From positions 806,001-870,000 of the forward strand of contig JAFBJZ010000660.1 in the NCBI GenBank assembly GCA_016785225.1: a stretch of 64,000 nucleotides of DNA, written 5' to 3'. Shown one piece after another: positions 1 through 12,668 of this stretch (positions are counted from its first letter, which is position 1; the number at the start of each line of letters is the position of its first letter). The DNA comes from Psettodes erumei. Its lineage: Eukaryota > Chordata > Actinopteri > Pleuronectiformes > Psettodidae. Below the pieces are notes generated by a model. That model searched no databases, had not been told where the DNA came from, and saw nothing but the letters and a program-made list of their open reading frames with translations. A program made the translations under genes and the position numbers.

Positions 1-3000
1 CCCAGTGTTTGATAAGAGCGCTACAACAAAATGTGGGCTAGTTAACTTTACGTTTGCACGTTATGATTCATCCAGTAGATGGCAGGCTGTCTGCATTTCT
101 TAGGTGTGTGTGTCTGTGTGTGGGGGGAGCACACATCACTCGTTTTCTCTCTCTCCTGCTCACTCTTCCCTCCTGATTGTACCTCCTCCTTCTATATGTG
201 TGAGTGTGTGAGTGGGTAGATGCATATATTGTCACACCGTGACACCATCGATGTTTCCGCAACGCACCTGTCTGACACTTTATGAACCTTTCATCATCCA
301 GCCTTTTACCTTTACTGAATTCTAGAGAAGAGAATAGAATACCCAAGCATCAGTTTGTCAAGAAACACCTGCTCAGTGACAGGCATCCTCCCACAAAATC
401 AAAGGAGCTGCTCACATCCTAATATCAAGTGAAGGAAGGTCTGGAGCAGAGAGGAGGCTGCTGATGTTTTGGTGAGGTTGCGAGGCATTTCCTGTCATTA
501 GAGTCAGCTGGCTGAATGAACACTGCAGTGCATCTCTCTGATGTAAGCACATAGACATTGAACAATACTAATTACCCACATCACATGTTAGGTAACATCA
601 TCTTATTCTTTCACAGATGATAGGCTGGAAACCACTGATCTTCCACAATGCCAGAGTGATGAAAAGCAACTGTTGTTTCCAAGCAGATTTTTATTTTTAG
701 GTGTGAGCTATTTGTTTGGGGCTTATTGCATTGTTTGCATGCCACCTCCTCACCCATCAAAGTCAGATATTTCTAATGGGCAAGTCTTTGATTACAAGCT
801 GAAAACAGCATTTTTCTGAATCACTGCACAGAGATTGCTGTCAGGCATGTTCTTAAATGGCATTACATCTTTGTAATGTTTATGAAATCCTGGCAAACTG
901 AATGGTGAGACCAGTGGAGAAAAGGATCTGCACCGTACCTCTCTTCAAGAATCACCAGATATTTTTTTTCACTGCTAGAATTTACCTGCAATTTAGAAAT
1001 ACAGCACTAATGAACCAAATCTGATAATGTCAATATTGTTTGGCAGGAGAATATTAGTGCTCTCAATGTCTTCACTTTAGGTGCCTATATGCAGCAAAAT
1101 TTGGACCATATTGACACATTAATGAGAAGTGTTTAGGACCCCTTAAGAGGCACAGACAAAATTATGTGTAGCCATATGCTATCCTGAAGAGCTTAGCTGC
1201 ATAATTCTGCAGATCAGTATGAATACTGTGCATGGCAGTTGCGTGATACCTGCAGCAGAGTATTTGTCTGAGTTGGTGCCTGTGGCGGCAGAGTCACCAT
1301 GTGTATGCTTTGTGATGATAAAGATGTCGACTGCACAAGATTAAAAGTGACAGATGAAGATGTTGTCATTTTTACACTTGAAATGCATCCATGCATATTT
1401 CAACAGCATTCTGATCCGTTCTGACTTTAAATCAAGGCGTACCAACAAGCTCATATTTGTCTTATTTTCACAGAAGTTGTTGTCTGTCACTTTTCACTGA
1501 AGTGGTCTACCAACAGATGACGATGTAAAGTGATCTCTAACACTGTGGCGAAAGAAAAGGGTTAACTTTCTGATCTATCAAAGCCAACCCATTTAACACG
1601 AGTTGGGGGGGGGGTCTCATTCATCAGGGAAACTGTGCACAGTGGTACTGTTATGTTTCTCATTTCACACACACATAATACGGCCGGCTCCAGTCGCAGC
1701 CCAGAGTGATTGGTCTCTGGTGAGCAGTGAGACACAATTTAAAGGTCCTGTCTATTTGTAATCTGCTGGAAAGATTGCCACATGCCCTGGTACAGTAGAA
1801 CAGATCAATCCAAGGCACATCTCTTTCTCCCTCATAAGCTTTCTGTACACCTCTCACTACCAATCACAATTCTGCAGATAAGCTGCTGATCTAATTAAGG
1901 GTTTGCAAGCCTAGCAAATTAAAGATATTGTATCTTGTGGATTATATCCTTAGTCAGGACACAATCGATGTACAATTTCCCGCATTTTGATTCATTTCAG
2001 GTATTATCCTGATTTCTTTGCATGATTTGGGTTATGATACTGATTAAATACTGATAATATAAATGAGAGCAACATACTGTAAGGGAGGTGAACTTGAAGC
2101 CCGCTGACCATGACTGTGACCACAGAAGAAAATCTCTGACTGACAGCTGTAAACAGCAAGAAGTTTCAGTTGTCCAGTTTAAGTGTAACCAAATTTACAA
2201 ATCTTCTTTCACACAAAAATACCATAATCTGCTGTTTGAATTCATTGTTAATGCTTCTTTTAGTGAAAGGGTAATACGTCTATCATGAACTTTTACCATA
2301 GCACATATACAATTTGGATATAAGGGCAGGTTAAGTAGTTGAAATTAGCTCTTCTCCTCCTACAGCACTGAGATATTTCAATTTGGAAACCTTCTGTCAG
2401 TTTTCTCAGGGTTTGAAGTCCTCTCTTTAAAATCTCTTAATGATTCACAAAAGGAAAATTCTTAAGTGTCCAACAAACAATTTAAGATTCATTTATTAGT
2501 ACATATTTTCTTCCCCCTTACAAGTGGACATATGCCATCTAATTCACAAAACAGACTTTTATGATGCCACCAAGTATGCATTTTAATTTTAGTTGTGGTG
2601 ACACCAAGACCCAGAGGAAAGGGGGAAGATTTAAAACTGTGTTTGATTTCAACACATACCGGCAAAATTATGTGAAAATCTCATTTGGAGGTTATGAACA
2701 CAAACCTTTTATCATGCTACAAAGAAAGCATGGCAAGAATGTATCCGCGAATAGAGGTTTCTAAAAACTTAGGACATACAGTACATGCATATGAATGACA
2801 ATGAAATTCCCATTCAGTCCAGCCAACATTGCTTATTTCCCCTCTTGTTTATGGAAACTCTCTTTTACGCAGATTGGATTAACATACTGAGCTAAATAAA
2901 AACACCTCTCTATTTTCTTTTCTCAGACATTCAGTGATTTGCACTAGCAGAAAAAACAGACAGTGGAGAATAGGAGAGGATAAAAGGAAAGACAGCCAAA

Positions 3001-6000
3001 AGGAAATAAAAACGTGTAGGAATGAATATATGAAATCCTGTTAGAACATACTGTATGCAAATCAGGAGACACATCATGGGCCAGCTTCAAATCTCATCTA
3101 CATCTCACAGTACACAAACTCTGCATAAACGCATTCATAATTCTGATCCATTCAATGGTACCACTGCAGCTCCATTGATCTCTGAAGAGTGTATGAGCAC
3201 GTTCCCCTGACACTTATTGTGTTTCCACTCTGGACAATGCAGTCTAGAAAGACAAGAGAGACAGAGCTATGAAATGCATTTGCATGAATGTCAGCCACAG
3301 AAAACAGAGATTAGCAGGCAAGACAAAAGCCATGCAGGAGCGCTGAGGACCCCCAGTATCTCTTGTGAGGGCTGACCAGGTCTCACTGCAAAGACAGGTA
3401 GCCTTACAAAAGACAACTTTGGACTAGAGCCAATATTAGGGAAAATGTTCTGCTGCTATTAAAATTCCAATTTAAGTAGAAGCCGGAAATGCACCTGCCA
3501 GCTTGCTCACATTCCGCCCTTCTTCTTAATGCTTTCAGATGGGAACCTTTGTTGAAAGGAATCATTTTGCATTTAGATTTCCCAGAGTAACAAGATAAGC
3601 GGGGGTGGGGGGGGACTCCCTGCTTGGCGACGTGTTTCTCATAGAGAAAGCTCTTCTTAATGAGTCCTTTTAAGCTTAGCTGATTATTTTCTGCTCTGGA
3701 GTAGTAGCTGGATTGCTAGTACATGTTTTCTCCACTATTAACCCAGATATCCAAAATGGCAGCCCAAGGGTATGTTTAATTGCTCTTCCCCAATCCTTTG
3801 AACTCCACTGCAATCAGACAGTCCAAAGTTCGGCTACTTTTTGCCATGAAATTGAAAAGGTATCTGTCTATCACAGCATTCCCTGAAGTCACCTAAGGAG
3901 AAACAAGTCTTCATCCTGAAATGCCATCTTTGAACTTCAATGCCATTGGAGGCGATGCCTGCAACAGTATCTGCAGCTCTGTCGATGCACAAACAATGCA
4001 TCCATGTCAATACAGAGTGCAGTCAGTGTGTGTTATTTCTCACAGCAAAGTGTTTATCATGCCCATCCAAGTTTAGTCTACAATAAAAAAAAATAAGCTG
4101 CCAAAAATAACTCAAGATCCTTTCCTGTTTTCTTCTAAGTAGCAATACTTTCTATGATGATGGGCAGATATTCTAATTATACAAGGATAACCACTTACAT
4201 TTTTGTTTCCACTCACTGCATCTCAAAAACAAGTATTAAAACACCTCATACAAATTACTTCATTGCCATATTTAATCAATTTGAAAGGAATCACTTGTAA
4301 ACCTACCAAAGCCTTTGGTAAAAAGAAAAAAAAATTATACAGAGGTAAACAGGCCAAAAAAGTGTGATTAGCTTATTTCTAAAGGAATTGTGTGCTCTGT
4401 GAAGATCTTCTATAAAGGCAGCACCACAACTTGACATTTCTGTCTGCCTGAAATCATTTGACATTTTCTGGCTTTGAGGAAATGTGCAGTTGGATGCTAG
4501 ATTTTATGCTGATACCAGTTTACTTAGCTCTTCATTTTTCATGTGTGCAAAAAGGTTTCAGTGATTTCCTTTTTGAAGATACTAAAGGGGTGAGATGAGT
4601 GGTGCCAAAATTCTCATCCAACACTGCAGAGACTGCCCTGGTAGCACGGCCTTGGTCATGTTTCAAAATGTTCATTGGTGGGAAGCCAGTGAGGGATTAC
4701 AACTTTGTCACTCTGAGTTTGTAGCATTATTGATGAAAATGCCAAGGATGGTGATGCTACTTTAACTACCACAACACTTTACTTATTCATTTATACTGAT
4801 AAATATTCAACCAAACTAAAAACATGGTATCAGCAATTCACTCTCTTGCTGTAAAAATCAAGAAGTAAATAAAACCTGCATGATTGGGACATGAATTTCT
4901 AAACAAATTTACTTTGATGTATAAATGGGTGTACTTTCAGCCCCACCAGTTTATCTATCCACACTTACTGAACTGTGCTAAACGGATGGATGGGCATTTC
5001 AAGAAAATAGCATAGCCATGATAAAGTCTGACAGTTACTGTTTTTCTAATACCACCCACACTGTACTTCAGACATGATACATTTATCCAAGCAATGAAGT
5101 TAAAGTACCACTCTTCATTGAGAGTCAATAGAAGATTCTGGAACTCGTTGCCAGATAAAGTGTTGCATTAAATTGCCCATCCTTGCTCTAAGTTACCCTT
5201 CGGCAGGCACTGAGCTGTGACAGGAAGCACGCAGCACATTCTGAATGTCAATGCACCATGCTTTGACCTCACCTTTGTCCCTCACAGATGTCCCTCACTC
5301 CTCTTCCCATGGACACTTCATGGCAACATGGAAAACTGACATATCTGATTTTACTAACAGAGCAGAACAGGCACGGGGAAAGGATCACCTTGCAAACATT
5401 AGCCAGAGGGCCAAAACAGAAAAACAGCACAGACTTTATCTTATCGGTGAGCTTTAAATGTCAGGAGCCTTTTTTTCCTCACTGCTGTCAAAACTAAACA
5501 CTGTCAAAGTGAGGCTGCGCTTTGGTGTGTGACCTGTATACTTTCAGCATGATATTCTGAGAAAATTAAAGCAGCACATGTTTAACTAAGCCATGTTTTG
5601 GGGCTTGTGCCATATAAAGCTTGAAATAAACTGCAAATATTTATTGTAGCTGTCAAAGTGGATACAGTAATATATACCATTGCCTGTACTTGACAAAGCT
5701 CAAAATGTACAGTACCTTTAAACTGCCTCCAGGCATATCGCTGTGTCCTGACTGATAGCCATTACTTTAGAAAATTATTCATGGAGGAAGCCGAATGCGA
5801 TAGATGAGTCAGCATGTCCTGTATTTCGATTATTGTTGTTAGTTCTAGTGCTATATAATTTTACTTCAGGTGGTGTATTGGGAGGGAACCATTCAAGGTA
5901 AGCAATGCACTTTTCAGGAATGTTGGATCACCAAAAACATTGTGACATATAGCTCACTTATCACAGGAAACAGAAAGGTGAGGAACTGAGAAGAAAAATC

Positions 6001-9000
6001 AAAGTGCACTTTCTTTTAGAAAACATAACTTAGCTTCTCAGTGGGACTTTTGGCCCAGATATGTGAACAAAGTATCTGAAGCTGGAGGCTATGCCAAGTG
6101 TGGATCCAAAGCATACATTTATTAAATAATTTTCTGTTAATTCTACATGGCTGTACTAAAATAACTCTTCATCAGCACAATGTTGAGAGGGTGTGAATTT
6201 ACTGTATACATGGAGACAACCCCACAGTTCATCACATGACATGGCTGCAAGGTTGTCACCACCCCAGCTGGAAGCTTGATTCTGTTCTCATCAAGGGTAG
6301 CAATCATGTTCTTGATTTATTTTGTGCAGACTTTGTAAGCTCTTTTGTCAAACTTCACCTCCAAGAACATTTATTTTCTTCTTTTTCTGTTGTATTTTGT
6401 CCTTGCCAGTATTTTTCTGTATTTACCCACAATGCTACTTAGAAATGTTTCTTTGTCTGCAGTTGTGCTGAAAGAAAAGTATAAATAAAATAGACAGGCA
6501 CATGAAGAGCTGTGATGAAAGAAAGGGTTTTGGGGTAATTCAGTGTCTGATATAAGTACTGAATGGACTTTTCAAATTATATTCTTATTTCTTAGAGCTG
6601 TCACTGTTTGATTTTGGCAGAGAGAGAAATGACAGAGAATGGATTTATTTCAAAATGCACAGATCAAACAGTTTATTTCACCATATCAGCGATAAGGGAG
6701 CATTCAAAAAGTTAGGGTGGAATTTCAGTGTCGAGGTTCGGTGGAAAATAGTTGCCGTAATTGCATATGACATCAGGTGGTTACATCTAATGGCTCACAT
6801 TATATGGAAAAATACAAGCTTGAAAAAGGAATGCCAATTTGGAACACATAAATTCAAGTTATTTCAAGCCTGTATGGGAAACAGCTGTGCATGCTTACAT
6901 AAAAATGAGGCTTGTTAATTTTCTGAAGTTTTGGGTGTTTGAAGCTTAAGAGTTTGTTTATATATGGCTGTGCGGATGATTACGAGGATGGTTCCCTCTG
7001 CATGGGCCAAGGGATTAGAAAAGGATAAGAAACTGAAATGTAAAATGGTCTGTTATCTCATGCCGGGGAGGAGTGTGGGGACCAGATGTTATCTTTATGT
7101 GGGTAATGGGTTATCACATCTTGGGGCACAGATTGCACATTTATTGTCCTTCTCTCCCTCTCTTAGATATTACTGAAGTTTTCATTATATTGTCCACACA
7201 CTGTCACCTCAATGACTCAGCTCCTTCTCCTCAGCCTGATGCAGAGTCACAAAGCAGCTTAGTTCCCGTCACCTCATTTACCCTCTCACACCAATCTTAA
7301 TAGCTCCTTATCACCATAAACATATCATTGAATTCCAGCAATGGCTTTCCGGTTATTAACTTTCATACGGCAGTGCTAAAGCTGATAGGAAGATGGGGAA
7401 TTTATTTGGCCATAGTTTGAGGATTAGAAATGGTTAATGGTTGTTTGGCCATAGAGACTTAAAAGGATATTCTAAGGGGCTTGACAGATGCACTTATCAA
7501 ACAGTATAACAGATACTGAGTCAGATGTCAGAAAGTGTCTGCAAAAACCATAAAAATAGAGACTTGATTTGTTCAGCTTCATTTAGCGAGTACCTTCTGA
7601 AATGATAGACGTGGGAAATTTTTTCCTATTCTCCTATTCACAACCATTATCGTCTTCAGTTACCCTTTCAATCAATAATAACTTCAGCACTGTCGTAATT
7701 ACTAAACTAACTTTAAATTGATGTCGGCTTTCTTTGCCTGTCCTTGCTCTAGCCACCAAGGGAAACACCAGGGGAATAAACTTGGATTAAAATATAGTCT
7801 TTGGGTCCATGTGAGCTGTCATATTATCATGCACAAATGGAAGTGGGATCATGTCAGAAGGAGTGGATATTTCTAGCATCACACTTACCCCCACAGCGAA
7901 GTGGGGGGAGGGTATCCAAAAGATGGGAGCTTACTTTTACTGTGCTTTTTAAATAGGAAGTGCTCTGTGAGGCTGTGCTTAGGCACAGCAGCGCATTAGC
8001 ATTCTAGCCTAATATTTGTTTTTTAGCACTGAAGTACGACTGAGGCTGATGGGAAAGCCATTAGTTTTGAAGCTTGTCCAAAGTATTGAACAAACTGAAA
8101 TTCTGACCTGATGATGGTTAATGGTGGCTACAATTCCTTCTGGCAGTCCATTAAACAAACTGTCAAATCAGTAGGATTCACCCTCCGGGGAACTTGAATT
8201 TCATGGCAGTTCATTCACTAGTTGTTTGGATATTTCAGTGTGGACTGACCAGTACTGCCAACTCTGGAATCATCCTTTAAAAACTTCAGGAGACCAATGA
8301 GTGGATAGAAGAAAAAAAAAACAAACTCCCAAAGTTTTGTCATGGCATGCTTGGCTTGCATTTGGTCAATACTGTGGATGGAGATAATGATGTCAGGGTT
8401 GCTGTAGATAGAAACTGTTTTTTTCTTTTGCTCTAACTAAATACCGCAAAAACAAAAGAGCCATGCTGATGAAAAAAGAACAGATGATTTAAGTAACTAC
8501 ATCTTAGAGTCAGCACAGCGTGGTGCTTGTAAGAGCCATACACCACACCACAGTGCCTCAGCACTGCGTGTCTGTTGTTCAAAACATTTTAAAGGAGTCT
8601 CATATATAATTTAAGAATTCACTATTCAAAATGTACTGGAAAATGTATCTAACTTTCTTTGAACAAAAAGGGTCAAGGCCCATGTGAAGGACTGAGGATG
8701 AGATCTAATACACAACATGCCCTGTCCATAAGACATAACACATGCACCATCATCCATCGATCCTCATACTTCACACACCCATCTGCCCATCCCACTGCCC
8801 AGCACTCCATCCAGCAGAATCTTCCTGTCATTTATTATTGAAGAGAAAGCCTCAACCTTAACACTTGAAGAGCAGCCCCTGACTAATATAACTCCTTTGT
8901 GTGATCTTGAGGCCAAATGTCAGGCACTGAGCCAACATCTGCTTTTATTTGATCTGAAACTTTTGTCATTAGAATGGCTTCTTAGAAGTTGAAAAGTTGG

Positions 9001-10540
9001 TGAAAGAAAACTCAAACAAGCCGCCAGTTTGTTCTCACAGTCAGACACGCTACGTGGCAGGAATTCTCACAAGAGTAGTTTTAAATGTGGGTTTGCTTTA
9101 CCAGGGCTTAACTAGATACTAGTTAATATTTTTCTCTGTAACTGTTTAAAGTGCACATACTAGATGAATCAGAGGTAGGAATTGGAATTCAATTATGGTG
9201 ATTACAAAACAGATTTGCAACTAGTCAAGGATGGATTACTAACCAGGCAAATTGCTTAATTACCCTGTATTTGTAGTGGTGGGCTTCAGGATAAGTGAAG
9301 TTTTAAGGCCTTAATTTTTTCAGTTTATATTGTGTTCACTTGGTATATGATCATGATCACATTTTTGCTCAAGGGGGCACTTGATTTTACAAATGAATTT
9401 CAAGAGGAGTGCTATTTTTGTAAAAATATCTCCAATATCTCCTTTGGCTCTATCGTGGGAGCTCTCCAAAGTCTGAGAACAACTTCAGTGATAACCTCAG
9501 TGTAGCATAAACTTTTTGCTGCTTGAGCCAGGACAAAGGCAAAAAGGCCAAACTAGTTATAGTAATGGATCAGGGTTCAAACAGTGCACAGTTGCTCGGA
9601 CAAGGTTTGACATGACTGATGGCTAATATGCATTCTTAATGGGCCATCTCTCAGTCACTATTTCATAACAAGAAAATACATAAGTGAGAAACAGCTTTAC
9701 TGGGACTTTGGCTGTATTAAAATGCTGCAGTATATCTGTGAGCACAGAGAGTAGGAGGGAGGCAAACAGATAAAGGCCTGAAACCAACTGACACCAGGCA
9801 GAATGCAAATACCATGCAATGGTGTTATGAATATGGTAATTAGCATATGGCAGTTCCACAGCAGTTTTCAACTTCATTTCCTATTTCCCACATTCACCAT
9901 TATACAAGATTTTGGCTTAGTCTTGTTTTGAAGCCTGTTTCTTTTGAGTTCCCAAACTTTAGGAAGGTGCAATATTAAATTGTACCCCTTTAAACTAGTT
10001 ACCACAAGCTGATATCTAATTACTTATTATAAATGTATATACACAATGCACAGAAAGTAAATAAAAAAGGGATTTAGTAGGGGCTCACAGTTGATTTTGC
10101 CCCAGGGCCCACTTGAAGATGAATCTGCCCCGTTGTCTGTGGTGCTAGAACTTGGCTCACTAAGTGGCTTTTAAAACTGCATTTCATTTTGGTGGAATGT
10201 TTCCATTTTTCAGTCTGTCTTTATGCTAATTCATGGGCATGCAGCTGCAAACTGCAACCTCTCCTGCAAGTCATCTGAAAGCCATCACCTTCTCTTTCAA
10301 AATGCCATTCCTCTGAAACAAATGGGAAGACCTCACAGTTCAGGTCAGACAAACATGCCTTTACTAGTTATAATGCTGAAAAGAACACAACTTCTGATAT
10401 TTCTCAGACCACATTTGTATGGTTAAAAAAGAGGCTGGGTGGGAGTGGGGGTGCTAAATATTCAAAATGTCAGCAAAGCAGAACATCATGCTGATGGATA
10501 AACAGGCAGCACATTGGCTTACACATAGCCTATTACCTTG
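1..10540. other. Intergenic; no gene seen
   Basis: AT-rich DNA with only short chance ORFs (up to 92 codons, the largest a CA/TG artefact at 68-346). Holds TG-rich low-complexity sequence at 103-215, G-runs at 1605 and 3601, and a duplicated TTTGGCCATAG at 7405 and 7444. No mobile element recognised. Confidence 0.7.
1605..1614. repeat. G10 homopolymer
   Basis: Ten consecutive G. Similar G-runs are at 3601-3614, 30340-30355 and 51555-51563. Confidence 0.9.
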
Positions 10541-10604
10541 TCTGTGTGTGAGTGTGTGTGTGTGTGTCCCAAACACGCATGCACGCAGACACACACACGC
10601 ACCC

Positions 10605-10652
<48 letters not shown>
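10541..10652. repeat. Compound (TG)n-(CA)n microsatellite with facing arms
   Basis: A TG-rich tract (10543-10567) is followed after a short CG-containing spacer by a CA-rich tract, with pure (AC)21 at 10611-10652. The two tracts are complementary, so the locus can fold back on itself. ORFs on both strands over it (His-Thr and Cys-Val repeats) are artefacts. Confidence 0.95.
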
Positions 10653-10654
<2 letters not shown>

Positions 10655-12193
10655 TAACAAGCTTACCAAATGCAATCTCATCCTTTTTTCCTCAGCTCAA
10701 ATTTCAGTCTCATGCTCATCTTTTCCTCTTCCAGAGCCCAGCGTGTATAAGAGAGCATGTATGTGAGAGTGGACAACAAACAGATTATAAAAGAGTAATT
10801 TGCCACGTTCTATCTGGCTCCTATTTCTCTGGGGGATGTTTGTTGTCCACATACAGTCAGATACGCACAAATTTCAAAAGCAGTGGCAAAAACTCCATAT
10901 ACAGCAGGATCAATACAAATGGATGGTTATTAGATGTGATTTGAGAAGGTTGTATGGGTACTTTTCAGCAATTGGATAACTCCCCCTAAACAACACAGTA
11001 ATCGATCTGTAACTGCCACACAGCAGATGCAGTGAATTTCCCAGCTTTTTCTCATTCCACTCCATGATGCCATATTGGACTGCTGCGGCCACTCCCTGTG
11101 CAAGGGGTCTGAGCTCCTACCTTCAGGCTGTAGATATAAAACTTTGTGCTCAGAGACAAACCAAATCTGCTTTGTTTCCATGGCTTCAGCAGGTTGAACC
11201 TGCACATGCGATCTCTCCAGTAATACAGTTTTCATGTATGCATTTGTTATTCAACTGTCTAGGGTCTAGATGTGATGTGTTATCTTGCATTTGTACTGTG
11301 AATCTTTGTTTGTCCCAGCGACGCAGGTGCTTTGGCTTTCCATTTGTTTTCTCACCCCCAAGAATTCAACAGACTGCAGCTGCATATTAAGAAGTGCAAT
11401 CTTAGACTCTGCACACACTCATAGCCTGACTGTTATAAAGAAAGATGCTGGCTCAGACTGTAAAGACTCACAATATAATGGGTACTATGAGTATTACATG
11501 TCATAGCACCCATTCTGCTTCAGGAAAAAAGGGAAGGGGGTTAGAGAGGGGGAACGCACTCATCTGTCACCAGACTATTATCTTTACTTAAAAATATGGA
11601 ACATTCTGTTTAATAACTTTGCCAATTAAGACATCATTTTTCAGGAAAGCCAGGACACCATCACTTTTCTCCTAGATACACCGATTGACATCAAGCTGAT
11701 GAATCAAGAGAGGAGGCTGAGTTTGGCTAAGTGAAATCCATTTGTCACATCACACACATTACAGACTTACAGGACCCTGGTCAATTGAATTCACCACACT
11801 TCTGTAATGAAAAGTAATTTTTTTTAACAATAAAACGATTCCACTATCAAATGTGTTTTATGTTGAAATTAACCTGACATTCTTTTTTATATTAAATTCT
11901 CTTTGATCTCAAATACCTGCAAGCTCAGGAGCAAGCCCTTTGAGGTTAGCAGGGCCTCACCAGTCAAAAGCCAAGAGGCAGCTCAGCCTGGTGTGTTTGT
12001 GTGGTAACACAGCTTTATCATAGCAGGGCTCTCGCCGCACCTTTCAAATGGTTATAATAGCTGAATACAACTGGATGCAAATGACAGTGTTTACTAGGCT
12101 GAGCTAGGAAACCCCACAGGGCAGATATCAAATACGCTCACACTACAAATAATCCTTTCTAACACATAAGATTACAATATTGAACAACAACAA

Positions 12194-12233
12194 GCTTAAA
12201 CCCAAATGCAACAAATGCTTAAACCCAAACAGT
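12194..12233. repeat. Partial 23-bp tandem duplication
   Basis: GCTTAAACCCAAA at 12194 recurs 23 bases on, at 12217. A short slippage duplication. Confidence 0.7.
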
Positions 12234-12628
12234 ATAACAGAGCTGCTTCTATATCTAAAGGCATAATAAAGTGCATGTAAATATAAGGCTAGTAAACTCA
12301 GGGTTATGAGATTTCCATGAAATCTAAATGATACTATTTATGATTTCTTTCTGCAATAACCATTTAATATACTTGCATTCAGTAACTGTTTATATATACA
12401 GTAGTAGATATTGTTTTTAGTGGCAGAGTCTGCCACTGGACTGAAATTGCCTTTACATGCACAGCAGATTCAATAAATGTCATCCAGATCTCAGTGATAG
12501 CAACCTTACTGTTTCCTGTTCACTTACTGAGAACACAGAGCTGTATGAAGTTGCTGCTAATGCAAATTTCCCACTGCGGCTGTTTCACATTAAAAGAATT
12601 ACAGTGGTGAGAGCCATAATGGCTTTTA

Positions 12629-12668
12629 TTGTGAAGCAGCCACAGAAAAAACTGTGGCTGCTTCACAA
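12629..12668. repeat. Perfect 17-bp inverted repeat with A6 loop
   Basis: Left arm 12629-12645 (TTGTGAAGCAGCCACAG), loop AAAAAA, right arm 12652-12668, exactly complementary. The stem is shorter than an animal pre-miRNA (usually over 22 bp), so it is not called as ncRNA. Confidence 0.95.

Noticed and set aside
1125..1145. TGTTTAGGACC resembles part of the miR-203 mature sequence
   Set aside because: The seed side differs (GAGAAG in place of GTGAAA) and there is no complementary 5' arm nearby, so no hairpin forms.
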